From assembly GCA_037179335.1 (NCBI GenBank), contig JAKZHN010000026.1, positions 372,001 through 436,000 on the forward strand: a DNA stretch of 64,000 bases, read 5' to 3'. The position numbers and the translations under genes are program-made. Source of the stretch: Cyclaneusma minus. Lineage: Eukaryota > Ascomycota > Leotiomycetes > Marthamycetales > Marthamycetaceae. Within the stretch, counting starts at the first letter, position 1; each line of letters begins with the position of its first letter. A model generated the notes under the pieces. The model worked only from the letters and a program-made list of their open reading frames with translations. It was not told the origin of the DNA and ran no database searches. This document shows, piece by piece, positions 1 through 10,512 of the stretch.

Positions 1-6
1 TCTTCG

Positions 7-1017
7 ATGCTGCCTGCTTCCTGCCCCTCCAAGTTACCCCGCCATGCACGTAGAGAAGTTTTGAAGCTCTTCACGAAGCTACCACATTTCCACTCTCACC
101 CGATTGGAATTGCATCTGGAGTCTTGCAATCGTCAATTGGAACTGCACAAAGCCATTTCCATGAAAAGCTCGGCTTCAGAATCAATGGCGGACTCATTTC
201 TCCCGCCTCATGTCACTCAACCCCGCCACCCACACTAACACCCCTCCCTCACAGTCTCCGCCTGGGCAGCATCGCCCCCAACTTCAAAGCCGAAACCACC
301 AACGGCCCCATCGACTTCCACGAGTTCATCGGCGACAACTGGGTCGTTCTGTTCTCCCACCCCGAGGACTACACTCCCGTCTGCACCACCGAGCTGGGCG
401 CTTTCGCCAAGCTCGAGCCCGAGTTCACCAAGCGTGGTGTTAAGCTGATCGGTCTTTCTGCCAACACTGTTGAGAGCCATGGCGGCTGGATCAAGGATAT
501 CGACGATATCTCTGGCAGCAAGCTTACTTTCCCCATAATTGGTGATAAGGAGCGTAAGGTAGCTTACCTATACGACATGTATGTCTTGCCCCCATCATCA
601 TCACTCCAAAAGAAACCCTTCCTCAATATCATATCAATTTTTTTTTAACACGCACCCCCCCCCCCCCCCCACAGGCTCGACCACCAAGACACCACCAACG
701 TCGACAGCAAAGGCGTCGCCTTCACCATCCGCAGCGTCTTCATCATCGACCCCAAGAAGACGATCCGCCTCATCCTCAGCTACCCCGCCTCCACCGGCCG
801 CAACACCGCCGAGGTCCTGCGCGTCGTCGACTCCCTGCAGACCGGTGACAAGCACAGAATCACCACTCCTATCAACTGGGTTCCCGGTGACGATGTTATT
901 GTGCACCCTGCTGTTAAGAACGAGGAGGCGAAGGAGCTGTTCCCCAACTTCCGCATTGTCAGACCTTACCTGCGTTTCACTCCTCTGCCTAAGGAGCAGA
1001 CTTCTGCGAGCCTATAA
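7..1017 (+). CDS. PRX1: 1-Cys peroxiredoxin (PRX1/Prx6 type), two exons
   Basis: Thiol peroxidase that reduces hydrogen peroxide and organic hydroperoxides through one peroxidatic cysteine. Exons are 7-578 and 675-1014 plus stop 1015-1017; the intron 579-674 begins gtatgt and ends acag after a run of C. The spliced product is 304 residues. The core starts at about residue 83 (LRLGSIAPNFKAET) and carries the hallmark TPVCTTE with the catalytic Cys at 126; the C-terminal half includes INWVPGDDVIV, typical of the long Prx6 subgroup. The first ~82 residues are not part of the family core but are basic and hydroxylated with few acids, as in a mitochondrial presequence; yeast PRX1 is mitochondrial. 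The start is uncertain because a cacag splice-acceptor-like site (250-254) lies directly before the core, so an upstream exon outside the window is possible. The catalytic core assignment is secure. Confidence 0.92.
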
Positions 1018-2134
1018 GGATGAGGCGAGACATGGAAGTGAGAATAGGAGGTATTTTTAGGATTCGCTGAAATCTGATGGAACAGGCCGGCTGAAGGGCC
1101 CAAGTTCACGCATCCTGGATATAAGGCTAGGCGCTACACGTATCCCGGGAGGTTTCGTGTTAGACCGTGTTAGAGAACTCACTTTGATACCAAACGAAAA
1201 AGAAAACAAAAAGTCCTTCGTCTTCACATCGAGACTGTTTCTCAACATTTACATATGTCGATTGAATGTGACTCTTGATGCCCTGAATATTGAGCATGCC
1301 ATGTTCCTGCAAGAGCGGACCAGACCCCGCTTAGGATGAAGACGTGCAATCGAGTCTCCAGTTCCCAACGAAACTTGCAGATTATTGAAGTTATAAGTAT
1401 TGAGAAATTCCTCTGAAGTATTCAAGTTGAACAATGATTGAAAACCACCGTCAAGGTTGCAAACAGCCGTGTTTATTTGATCGAGTCCTTAGAACACCTT
1501 CGAAAATTCCAGACGGTAGCGCGGGGGTCGATCTGCACCAGGTTCCATTCTGAAAAGCTCCGTGCAGTCGCCCATCGAGAAGCTCCTTCCCTGCCTTCCC
1601 GCCAAGCATTCAAGTTTCACCATTCAGACGACGTGGGAATTGTAAAGTCGTGGGGTCAAAAGGCTTGCTGGTCGCAGATTCGACTTCAATGTAAGTCCTA
1701 TTTCCCTATTTTCCCTAAGAATACTCCTGTTACAACATCGCGACAGCCGAGACCTTTTTGTGGCTCCTGCAAGCACCTGCAAGGCCTGCCGGCCGCCGAA
1801 CAATTACAACATCGACAATTTGGGCGGTGCAGAAGAGTGGCGCATCGGCATCCAACCGTTAGGAGCAAGAATTCGCGCACGGTGAAACGCCAGACTTGCA
1901 TGGTGGTGGTGCTGCAGATTCTTGACGACCTCGTACGATCCAGATCGGTGTGTGCTTGCTTGGCCGGGTCACTAAAAGTCGCTTCGCCAATTCTCCGAAG
2001 ACTGACGAAAGCAGCGCCACGGGTGAAGCTTCCTCCTTCCAGACCGACGACGTCCAACGCCTTGGACGGCGCATTCGAGCCATCGATATCTACAAGTAGC
2101 GATCTCGAAATTTACGAGAGGGATGATATACACA
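1018..2134. other. Intergenic: PRX1 3' end and acyltransferase 5' region
   Basis: No gene is supported here. A 245-codon open stretch at 1438-2175 overlaps the next gene's start in another frame and has low-complexity, unfamiliar content, so it is best read as leader sequence. A gtaagt at 1691 and a cgacag at 1741-1746 could bound a 56 bp intron in the 5' untranslated region of the acyltransferase gene; this is a weak inference. Confidence 0.4.
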
Positions 2135-4538
2135 ATGGCGGGGGAGAATGGCAACAGTGTCGGCCAGAGGCCTGAGAAGGTCGAGATGGAGCCCGAGAAG
2201 TTTCCTATGAATCACCTCAGTTATGACATGTTCATCTGGGTCTTCAGTGTCATCTTCGATATGTTCTTTAGGGAGATCCATCCCAGAGGCGTGTGGAAGG
2301 TCCCTAGGAGAGGTCCGGTTCTCTTCGTGGCTGCTCCTCATGCCAATCAGGTATGTTTACACCACTTTCCCAAAGCTATCTGCTGTACAGGGGATCGAGA
2401 ATGTGTTGCTGATCATTTCGTGTTTTTGCGTATAGTTCGCCGATGCAATTGTTCTCATGCGAATCCTCCGTTTCGAAGCCCACCGACGCATTTCCATTCT
2501 CACAGCCGAAGCCTCCATGAAGCGACGCTTCATAGGCTGGGGATCTCGAACTGTCGGAGCCGTGCCAGTCGGTCGCGCTCAAGATCTCGCCAAACCAGTA
2601 CCGGGCAAAATCTACCTCCCCGATCCCGTCAACAGTCCTACGTTGCTACGCGGAGTGGGCACAAATTTCGAAGAGTTCACTGTGGGCGGCTTGATCATAC
2701 TGCCGAAAGTGGGGAATGCATCTGCGAGCTCTGAGATTGCGGAGATCAAGGGGCCAGAAGAGATTGTTCTGAAGAAACCTTTTAAGGGAAAGACGCCTGT
2801 GAAGCAGTTGACGGGTCGCGATGATGTGACTGAAGAGGGTGGGTTTGAGAATACTGAGGTTAAGGGCACAAAAGATGACTTTGAGGGATCGAATTTTAAG
2901 TATGCTCCGAAGGTCGATCAGACCCAGACGTACGCGAGGGTGTTTGATCGCTTGCGCCATGGAGGGGCTATTGCCATCTTTCCAGAGGGAGGTTCGCATG
3001 ACCGAACTGAACTGCTTCCCTTGAAAGCCGGTGTGGCCATCATGGCATTGGGTGCTCTTGCTCAAGACCCCGATTGCGGCCTGACCATCGTACCTTGTGG
3101 CATGAATTACTTCCACGCCCACAAGTTCCGCTCCAGGGCCGTCGTCGAATTCGGCAATCCCCTCGAAGTCCCCCCCGAGCTCGTCGAGCTGTACCGAAAC
3201 GGCAACAAGCGAGATTCCGTCGGCCCACTACTCGACATCATCTACCAATCCCTCCTCGCCGTCACACTCACGAGTCCCGACTACGACACACTCATGCTCA
3301 TCCAAGCCGTTCGCCGCCTCTACAACCCCATGGGCAAGAAAATGCCCCTCCCCATGGTCGTCGAGCTCAACCGCCGCCTGGTCAAAGGCTACACCCACTA
3401 CAAAGACCACCCGCGCATCATCGCCCTCAAACAATCCGTCCTCGACTACAACAAGCAACTCCGCTACCTAAACATCAAAGACCACCAAGTCGAGTACGCA
3501 CGCTTCTCTTTACCGAAAGCGCTGCTCATCCTCCTCTACCGCCTCCTCAAAATCTCCGTGCTCAGCATCGGCGTGCTGCCAGGTCTAATCCTCTTCGCGC
3601 CCGTCTTCATCGCTTCGAAAGTAATCAGCATCAAGAAATCCCGCGAAGCGTTGGCAAACAGTTCTGTGAAGCTCCAAGGCCGCGATGTTATTGCGACCTG
3701 GAAACTTCTGGTAGCTCTCGCGTTTGCGCCCGTGCTGTACAATTTCTACACCATCGGCCTCGCCATCTGGACCTACTACAACCGCGTCCAAGGCATTGTC
3801 CCCGACTGGGTCCCCGTGCTCTCCCTCATCCCCGCCGGCTGGATTTTCTTCCCCGCTATCACCTTCGCCGCGCTCCGTTTCGGCGAAGTAGGCATGGACA
3901 TTCTCAAGTCCCTCCGACCCCTCATTCTCTCCCTAAACCCTGCCGGAAGCAACCAAATCCATAAACTGCGAATGACGAGAGCGGAGCTGGCTAACGAGGT
4001 TACGGATGTGATTAACACGCTGGGCCCGGAGATGTTTCCGGATTTCGATCATGCGAGACTGGTGCCGGATCATAAATATGAACGTCCGGGGAGTCCTGAG
4101 AGCTCGAGAAGACCTAGGAGTAGTGACTGGGCGGCGCATAGTCCGAGTAGTGGGAGTGGTGAGTCGACGCCGAATAGGCGGCCGAGCTGGGCTTCCGCTG
4201 CGGGCATGGGTGGAGGGAGCTCCGCCAACGGCTACATTCCCCGCAGCGAGTCTTTGGCGAATTTGGGGAATATTGGCATCTTTGCGAGTCATCCGGGATC
4301 GCGGAGTAGGAGCCCAAGCCGTGAAGATGGAGGCGCTGCGGGGGAGATCGAGGTGTCTAATTTTGGGGCCGCGTTAGGAAGCCAAGAGGGTTTTGACGCG
4401 GTGAGTGCGAAGATTAGGGGGGCGATGAGGGAGAGGGGGGAGGAGAGGCAGAGGAGGGCGAGTAGGGTGGCGGGTGAGGAGGAGTTGATGGATGAGGAGG
4501 GGGAGGAGGTCTTGGGGGAGGATAGGAAGGGTGTTTAG
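2135..4538 (+). CDS. SCT1: Glycerol-3-phosphate/DHAP O-acyltransferase (SCT1/GPT2 type)
   Basis: Catalyses the first acylation of glycerolipid synthesis (glycerol-3-phosphate or dihydroxyacetone phosphate to the 1-acyl product) at the ER. Exons are 2135-2350 and 2436-4538, with an 85 bp intron (gtatgt...tatag); 772 residues. Acyltransferase block I is APHANQFAD (His69, Asp75) and is split by the intron; block III is FPEGGSHD (residues 254-261), and a VPCGMNYF segment near 290 fits block IV. Hydrophobic segments lie near residues 434-471, 492-518 and 531-555. The tail from about 600 is Ser/Arg/Gly-rich and ends in a Glu-rich stretch, as in fungal GPATs whose tails are phosphorylated. The ATG at 2135 (acaATGG) has better context than the in-frame ATG at 2123. 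Yeast has two paralogues (SCT1, GPT2); which this matches cannot be settled by eye. Confidence 0.95.
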
Positions 4539-5080
4539 GGAGGGGGTGGGTGGATAGATGGGCGTGGTGAGGGAGGTGGTTAGGGGAAGGAAAAGGATAG
4601 ACTGATGAGGCGGATGGGACTCTTGGAAGGGAGGACTTCTGCATAGCTTTTTTCTCATTTCCGCTTCGCGAGATGGACGAGATGGAAGAGGAAGGGAATG
4701 CTAGAAATGTTGTTGGTCGATGGCGTCGGCGCTGCGGCTACTATACCTTTGCTGTTTTTTAGTTTTTCGAACTGTCAAGTAGTAGAGTAACAAGAATGGA
4801 AATCTGGTTCTAAAAACAATTCCGTTGTCGAAGTTTGACATGGGAAGTTTCAATGAGTTACTGTAAGTTTAGGAATCGTCCAAGTATGGAGTTGCGACGA
4901 CTTTCAGACTGATATCTTATGTGTTGCTCATGTTGATGACGGTTTCTAAGATGGATGGTCGTTAGTCGGGGTTGATTGCCATGTGCGTGTGTGTGGTTCA
5001 TTGCAGTTTCGACTTTTTTTTCTATGCAAGATGTTCGTGATGTTCAGTAACAAGGTGTACTGGATTTCTTGTGTGAGGAT
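4539..5080. other. Acyltransferase 3' region, no gene
   Basis: The first ~250 bases are G-rich and purine-biased immediately after the stop, then the composition returns to normal. I see no coding potential and no clear repeat until about 5080. Confidence 0.4.
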
Positions 5081-6450
5081 GCTCGGGCTGAGCGTCGAAG
5101 CATGGACGCTACGGCTTTGATACGGTGATGTCTTGGACTGGGGAGAGGGCGTGAAACAGCGCCTGAAGCGTGTTTGCCTTGCGAGAAGTTGAAAAGGTTC
5201 TAACTTTTAATCATTTTTGATTATTTATTCTCAACATAGTCAGTTGTTTAGCTAGTGAGGGGTTGGCTGGTTGTGTTAAGGATGCCCCATTGGGCAAAAG
5301 AAGGATGGGAGTGTCGCAGTCCTGTCCTGAATATCCCCATAATGAGGCATATGTCACCACGTTATACCTCTCAGCATGAAAACTTGTGCTCTTAGCTCAA
5401 TTGCTAGTGACAAACTGCTGGTGCCATGACTGGAAGTTACGGCTCATGTTTATCAAATATTCGGCTTTGTGAATGGACAAGAATAAGATGCTGGACGTTC
5501 GAGCAAGCAAGGATAACAACGCAAGTTACAGCTTTTCTAAGTAGTAATTTCTGTGGACCGGGAAGAGCTCAGGTGGGCTTGGCTGGTGAAGAGTCCCTGA
5601 ATTGCTCCTGAGGCCTGAAAGCTGTTTTGCTTTGCGAGAAATCTCAAATTAAAGGGGTTTTAGTGACTTGTTTTCATTCATCGTCAACATGGTCATTTCT
5701 TTACCCAGTAAGGACCTAATGGCTAGTTTTGCAAAGATGTCCCGCTGGGTGGAAGGAGCATCCAAGTTGCATGCAGCTCATGCATAGTGATTCTGTAGAC
5801 TGGGAACAACCCCTGAAGAGTGTTTGCCTTGCTTGGACTTAAAGGGGTTCTAACTTCTAACAATCTGGGTTCATTCATCGTCAAAATGGTCATTTGTTTA
5901 CCCACTTTGAAGGTGGCTAATTGTGCTAAAATGCCCCGCTGGGTGGAAGAAGGATGCGCAGTGCCATGGTCGGGATCCTGTCCTGGGTAGCCGTGTGGTC
6001 AGCACACACGGCTATGAGAAAAGTTTGGGTATCCAAAGATATGCAAGCTCAAGGCCTCACCCGTTATTTGAGCCATCTGGACTGATAATCTGTATCGTTT
6101 CAACTTTCAAATAACTTGGGATATTCCAAATGACTGGAATATTTCTGATTCTTAGGGAATACCAGCCGTATCCAGACTCTTTTCGCCCCACTGTATATCA
6201 TCTTAGCATAACTACTCGTGCTTGTGGCTCAGTCGTTAATAACACACTGCTGGTGCCGTAACAGGGAGTTACGCCTCATTTCTATTGGATAGCTGGCTGT
6301 ATGATTGATCGGGATGCTTGAGCTGAGCGCCGAAGCAAACTAGTCACGGCTTGTATATAGTGATGTCCTGGACCGGGAAAAGCTTGTTTTTTGCTGTTCC
6401 TGTGGGCTTGGCCCCTAAAAATGTTTGTATTGGTTGAAGTTCAAGGTGTC
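5081..6450. repeat. Degenerate direct-repeat cluster
   Basis: The same landmarks recur in the same order. A gctgagcgYcgaagca...cggctt...gtgatgtcYtggacYggg block is at 5092 and 6326. A tgtttgccttgcgagaa-like block is at 5169, 5620, 5820 and 6424. An attcatcgtcaaMatggtcatt block is at 5678 and 5873, with a weaker copy near 5232. A gatgcccc(g/a)ctgggtggaag block is at 5281, 5735 and 5930. A ctgctggtgcc...gttacg block is at 5417 and 6248. At least three or four diverged copies are therefore arrayed head to tail, partly overlapping and with deletions. There is no open reading frame of note. It is probably debris of a non-coding transposable element or a minisatellite. Confidence 0.7.
6174..6193 (-). 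repeat. Terminal-repeat-like end, same family as 6682-6701
   Basis: Read on the minus strand this begins cagtggggcgaaaagagtct and is flanked by TA. It matches the end at 6682-6701 at 17 of 20 positions. TA flanks and a CAGTGG-type end are features of Tc1/mariner-class inverted repeats. I could not find its partner end. Confidence 0.5.
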
Positions 6451-6451
6451 A

Positions 6452-6701
6452 CAGTTATGTGACAAAAGTCTAAAAGTCTGAATACCCTTCAGTGATTAGG
6501 GGTATCGTCGGTGGTCATGGGTATTCCCAGGGATTCAGAATTCAGATTATCCTCCAAGATTATGAATATTCGCAGTGATTTAGAATATTATTATTCTGAA
6601 AGATTATGAAGATCCCCAGTGATTCAGAATATTCTCAAAGATGATGGATATCTTGAGATTCAGAAAGGGGGTGCGCGGTGCAGACTTTTGTCGTCCCACT
6701 G
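6452..6701. mobile_element. Candidate ~250 bp MITE with inverted ends
   Basis: The left end (6452-6471) and the reverse complement of the right end (6682-6701) match at 15 of 20 positions, with an exact shared core gacaaaagtct. The right end is followed by TA; the left is preceded by CA, possibly a mutated TA. The interior consists of short tandem repeats of about 45-50 bp built on gattatgaatattc and cagtgattcagaatatt (about 6485-6660). It has no coding capacity. I infer a non-autonomous Tc1/mariner-like element. Confidence 0.55.
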
Positions 6702-7454
6702 TATAATGACTTGCGTTCATTCATCATCATGTTATGCTATCACCTGGAAATACTCTATATAGAGGTGTTGATATTGAAAGCTATATCATATATAATGACC
6801 GCAGGTGTCTGGATTTCAAAGACATCTATTCCTTCTGTTGTTCCGGGCTCAGACATCAACCATAGCCTTCCCGCCGCCTTGCCATCAAGCGGCTAGGTCT
6901 GGAATATCAAATCCCCGGGCAAATAAACCTGATAGGTCATGTGAAGTGGCACGCGTCTGTCACTTCGCTTAACCAAAGCGGTCAAGCTGCTAGCGAGGCA
7001 CTTTTGTAGAGCACCGCCCGCGACTGAGCTCTCTCTTTTTTCATCTCCGCAACACCTCCAACCGCGCACCGTCCGATTGTACTTTCAAGCTTCAACACAA
7101 TCTGTCCGGCCACTACCTTACTTCACACTTGTTTCTGATCCAGTGTTCGGCTCTCCTTGAGCACTGATTCGCCCGAGTTCCTTCACACACCACTCCAACC
7201 GCACTCCAACTTCGTCACAGTCGGTGGTCCATCAAGCTTCACCACCACCGCCCGTCTGATCCATCCCGCTCTCCCTGTAGATACCTCCCTTTGACCCAAT
7301 GCACCGCCGGGTCTCTTGTCGAACGTTGCTTACGATAGAGTTCATCTAGATATCACCCCCAACTTCCTCACGGCCGGAACGCGTCCAGCTGCTTCACCAC
7401 CGTCCGAACCATCCCCCTCTCCTGTACATATCTGCAACTCAGTGTCTGTCTGAG
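6702..7454 (+). promoter_or_regulatory. Promoter/5' leader of the paralogue at 7455
   Basis: From about 7020 the plus strand turns C/T-rich with recurrent cctccaacc, ttcacac and gctctctct motifs, typical of ascomycete leaders. The gactgagctctctct at 7022 and ttcaagcttc at 7083 recur before the paralogue at 10513 (gaccgagctctctct near 10167; ttcaagcttc near 10256), so the leader seems to have been duplicated along with the gene. Confidence 0.45.
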
Positions 7455-9608
7455 ATGTCGTCCACCCGTATCTCGCATCCCTTTGTGCGCACCTCCATCT
7501 GGGAGCAGTCGCCGGGAGCCCTTGTCGCCGAGCTGAAGCGGCTGCGCTTGCCTTGGAGCAGCCATCAAACCAATGGCAGCAAGAAGGGCGCTGCTGTGAA
7601 GGATGTCCTTGTAATGCGACTTTTCCGTCACAAGCAAGGTCTCCTACCAGTTGACGAAGGAGACAAGCCATACCCGGTCAAGTCAAACTTCTATGAGACA
7701 TACAACGTCGATCTGAAGAAGCTGTTCAATAAGGCTTTTGAGGAGATGCCGCTCGCATGGTATGGACAATCCGGTGTCAACACACCTGAGAATTTGAACA
7801 CTCTCGTGAAAGAAATCTGCTCCATGGAATGCGACGTCTTCTCTGGTGACCTCTTGGTCTCACTTCTCACCGAGTACCAGATCACGGGCTGGAAATCTCC
7901 TTCCAGTGGTTTTGGTGTCTGTGATTTCGAGAGAATCCACAAGTTCGCCATGATTGCTATGAAGGACTTCACTTCTCGCCCGTTTGTGCCCGTGAGTGGT
8001 CCTGCTGCTGCGCTCGACCAAGATTCGGAAGCCGAGAGTGACTACGAAGAGTTAAGCGCCAGCGAGGCCAAACCGTCCTCTAAGCGCAGATCTGCCCCCG
8101 CCAAATCTTCGTCCACGCGCAAAAGCTCTCGTGTCAACAAAGCCAAGTCCGTCGCTACAGGTACGCGTAAGAGCTCTCGCATTTCCTCGAGGCAGTCTCT
8201 AGCCAAACAAGACTCGGAGTCCGAACAAAACGACGACGACGAGCACGACAATAGCAAGCAGAGCAACATCAAGAACACCAAGGTCGGCATGCGACGTCAA
8301 GAGAAGCCAGCAGCACACCTCCGCAGAAGTGCTCGACGTTCTCTGCCCAATATGCGTAACGAAGGCGTCCACCAAGCCGAGCCATCGTCGAGACCCAAGC
8401 GTGCGCGCCGCTCCCTCCCTACCTCGTTCTCCAAACCATTCGTCCTTACTTCTTTCTACGCACTCAGCCTCGACGAACTTGCTGCTTTGCTTGAAGAAGC
8501 AGGTCTTGGTCTTCCAAGACGCTTTCATAAGGATGCCTTGCTTACGACTCTGTTCCGTGAACACCAGGGACTGGCGCTGCTTCCAGAGACCAATGGCAAA
8601 CAAACTGACTTCTCCGCTATGAGTCTTGTGCAGATGAAGGAGGCCCTGTATGACCGAGAAGCACCTCTGGGTTCGGTCGACGACGGTATCATAACGCGTC
8701 GCAATCTCCATGGCCTGCTTAACGAAGTTCTTGTTGACGAATTTGGCAAAGACTTTCTGATCACGCTTCTGGTGGAGAAGGCAGAGACTGGTTTCGGTAT
8801 GAAGAACGGTGGAGCCTTTAGCATCGTTGACTTTGAGCGAATCTTGGAGAATGCCCCTACTGTTCTCGAAAAGGCCGTACAGGCCGAGATGAAGATCAGT
8901 GAGTCGATGCCCACCCATCGTGATGTGTTTCTGTTTGCTAACAAACTCAATTCAGGGGGATCGCGTGGAGCCATTGCTGCCTACAGATGGGTGGCAAGCA
9001 AGGAGGGCTTGGGGGTATTCGGCGTGCCTGAGCCATACAAGCAGCAGATGCCTCTCAGGCAAAAGCTGGTGTCTCACGTCGACCATACACTGAACCAAGC
9101 TCCAAAGCACCCTTCGTCGCCTGCCCCAGCCTCGAATATCAAACGCCAGAAGATCCTGGAGGGCATGGAGGGGGGTGTCTTCAAGAACCAGGTGTTGGAC
9201 AGGGATGCGTCGACCAAGGATTCGGTGAAGGATGTCTTGATGAAAGACGCTTCGGGGAATGGTTCTTCCAATGACGACCTTTCGATGGGGGGCGCTTTCA
9301 AGGACAGTCTGGGGATGAACGCGGACATTTTCAAGAATCAGGCGTTGAAGAAGGATGCATCGACAGAGTATTCTACGAAGGATTCCTTGGAGAAGGATGC
9401 TTCGGAGGGTGGTTCTCCCAAGGACGATCTTTCGACTGGGGGTGCTTCCAAGGACAGTCCCCCAAAGGACGGCCTTGCCGAGGGCGAATCTGTTGACGAC
9501 AGAATGGAGATGGCTCTCCGCAGGACTTCCGACTCCTTGGACAGAACGTCTCACTTTTTCGAAGGAACTTTCGAAGGAACTTTTGACGGAGCACCCCAAA
9601 TGGATTGA
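7455..9608 (+). CDS. Uncharacterised protein with two copies of a shared novel domain
   Basis: I do not recognise the family. The frame is open for 717 codons, but a canonical intron (gtgagt at 8899, gctaac, ttcag ending 8955; 57 bp) probably splits it into 7455-8898 and 8956-9608 (698 residues). Two copies of one domain are visible, at about residues 8-170 and 328-480. Both start PFV-x-TS, contain LFR-x-x-QGL and an N-L-x-x-L-x-x-E segment, then LL-x-x-LLxE-x-x-x-TG, and end DFERI. Between them is a Ser/Lys/Arg-rich basic linker (RKSSRVNKAK, SSRPKRARRS) that looks like nuclear-localisation sequence. The C-terminal part holds two 50-residue acidic repeats starting FKNQ (150 bp period, from 9180 and 9330). 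A third copy of the domain is in the next gene. A nuclear role is only an inference. Confidence 0.75.
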   Translation: MSSTRISHPFVRTSIWEQSPGALVAELKRLRLPWSSHQTNGSKKGAAVKDVLVMRLFRHKQGLLPVDEGDKPYPVKSNFYETYNVDLKKLFNKAFEEMPLAWYGQSGVNTPENLNTLVKEICSMECDVFSGDLLVSLLTEYQITGWKSPSSGFGVCDFERIHKFAMIAMKDFTSRPFVPVSGPAAALDQDSEAESDYEELSASEAKPSSKRRSAPAKSSSTRKSSRVNKAKSVATGTRKSSRISSRQSLAKQDSESEQNDDDEHDNSKQSNIKNTKVGMRRQEKPAAHLRRSARRSLPNMRNEGVHQAEPSSRPKRARRSLPTSFSKPFVLTSFYALSLDELAALLEEAGLGLPRRFHKDALLTTLFREHQGLALLPETNGKQTDFSAMSLVQMKEALYDREAPLGSVDDGIITRRNLHGLLNEVLVDEFGKDFLITLLVEKAETGFGMKNGGAFSIVDFERILENAPTVLEKAVQAEMKISESMPTHRDVFLFANKLNSGGSRGAIAAYRWVASKEGLGVFGVPEPYKQQMPLRQKLVSHVDHTLNQAPKHPSSPAPASNIKRQKILEGMEGGVFKNQVLDRDASTKDSVKDVLMKDASGNGSSNDDLSMGGAFKDSLGMNADIFKNQALKKDASTEYSTKDSLEKDASEGGSPKDDLSTGGASKDSPPKDGLAEGESVDDRMEMALRRTSDSLDRTSHFFEGTFEGTFDGAPQMD
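8899..8955 (+). other. Probable 57 bp frame-preserving intron
   Basis: It starts gtgagt, has gctaac 15 bases before the end and finishes ttcag. The length is divisible by three and contains no stop in frame, so both spliced and retained forms would be translated (19 extra residues when retained). It lies just after the second domain copy. Confidence 0.7.
9180..9479 (+). repeat. 150 bp coding tandem repeat (two units)
   Basis: Units start at 9180 and 9330 (ttcaagaa-c/t-caggYg) and encode about 50 residues each with the pattern FKNQ-x-L-x-x-DAST...KDAS...DDLS-x-GGA-x-KDS. This gives an acidic, Ser-rich, probably disordered tail. Confidence 0.75.
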
Positions 9609-10512
9609 GCATAACTACGAGGACACTATTAGATATATAGATCGACAAGGAAGGATGTTGGAATATCAGTGTAAACCCGGTGACCAAGGGTTTCCCTACG
9701 GGGGTTTTCTCTACAAAGAGTGAGCTTGCTCTCTCTGGTGATCGCTCGAATGAGCATCGGATAGAGAGTTGCTGCGAAACTACCTAGTTAGATAAAACCA
9801 AGACAAAGATGGTTAGTCTCAGACTAGCAAGGAGAACGGGCTCTGAAATGAAAGACCGTTTACATTCCAAATTTGCTGTTCAATGTCGTTGTGATGTAAA
9901 GTTGGACAGTGCCATATTCTTGTAGTGACTGGTATGTTCTTGTATGAACAATGACCATGCTTGTGTCTGGACTTGTAAGCAAGCAAACAGAACGGAACAT
10001 TAAAATCTCCAATAATGCTTGCACCAAAGCTTTGGCCATGGCGGATAGCTGCTTATCTAGGGGGAAAATAAAACTTGCAAAATGGACGTCATGTGATGCG
10101 GCTCGTGCCTCATGCGGTTGCTTAATCCACTTGTTTTGCCTGTGGCTGCCTTGAGCTGCGCTGCCGACCGAGCTCTCTCTCTGCACCACCTACATCTCTC
10201 TGCAGCTGGTTGCGCCCAAACTACTTCACAACGATCGACAGCACCTGATCAGCTTTTCAAGCTTCCGGTTCATATACTCTTGCCCTCAGCTTGCGCCCGA
10301 GTTCTACTCTACACCACCTCCACCTCCGCCCGACTGGTCTGCGCAACCTGCTCTACACCACCTGCACCTCTTCACAGCTCGTCGCGCCCGAGCTCTGCTC
10401 TACACTACCTCAACCTCCGCCCGACTGGTCTGCCCAACTTGCTCCACCATCATCCAAATCCGTTCGACACGTGTGCGCAACCTTCCTCACAGTCAACCGC
10501 AACTAACCCAAG
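9609..10512 (+). promoter_or_regulatory. Intergenic region and C/T-rich leader with 91 bp repeat
   Basis: No gene is supported. From about 10140 the plus strand is pyrimidine-rich. A ~45 bp segment (tctacaccacctccacctcc... and its copy) occurs at 10308 and 10399, a period of 91 bp, with a further partial copy near 10181. It is probably 5' untranslated sequence of the gene at 10513. A 146-codon frame across it is a low-complexity by-product. Confidence 0.5.

Noticed and set aside
1438..2175. 245-codon open frame before the acyltransferase
   Set aside because: It overlaps the true start in another frame, has no recognisable motif and spans a likely 5' intron; treated as leader.
3074..3964. 296-codon Pro/Arg-rich frame inside the acyltransferase gene
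   Set aside because: It is the shifted frame of a G/C-rich, codon-biased gene; the acyltransferase frame carries all family motifs.
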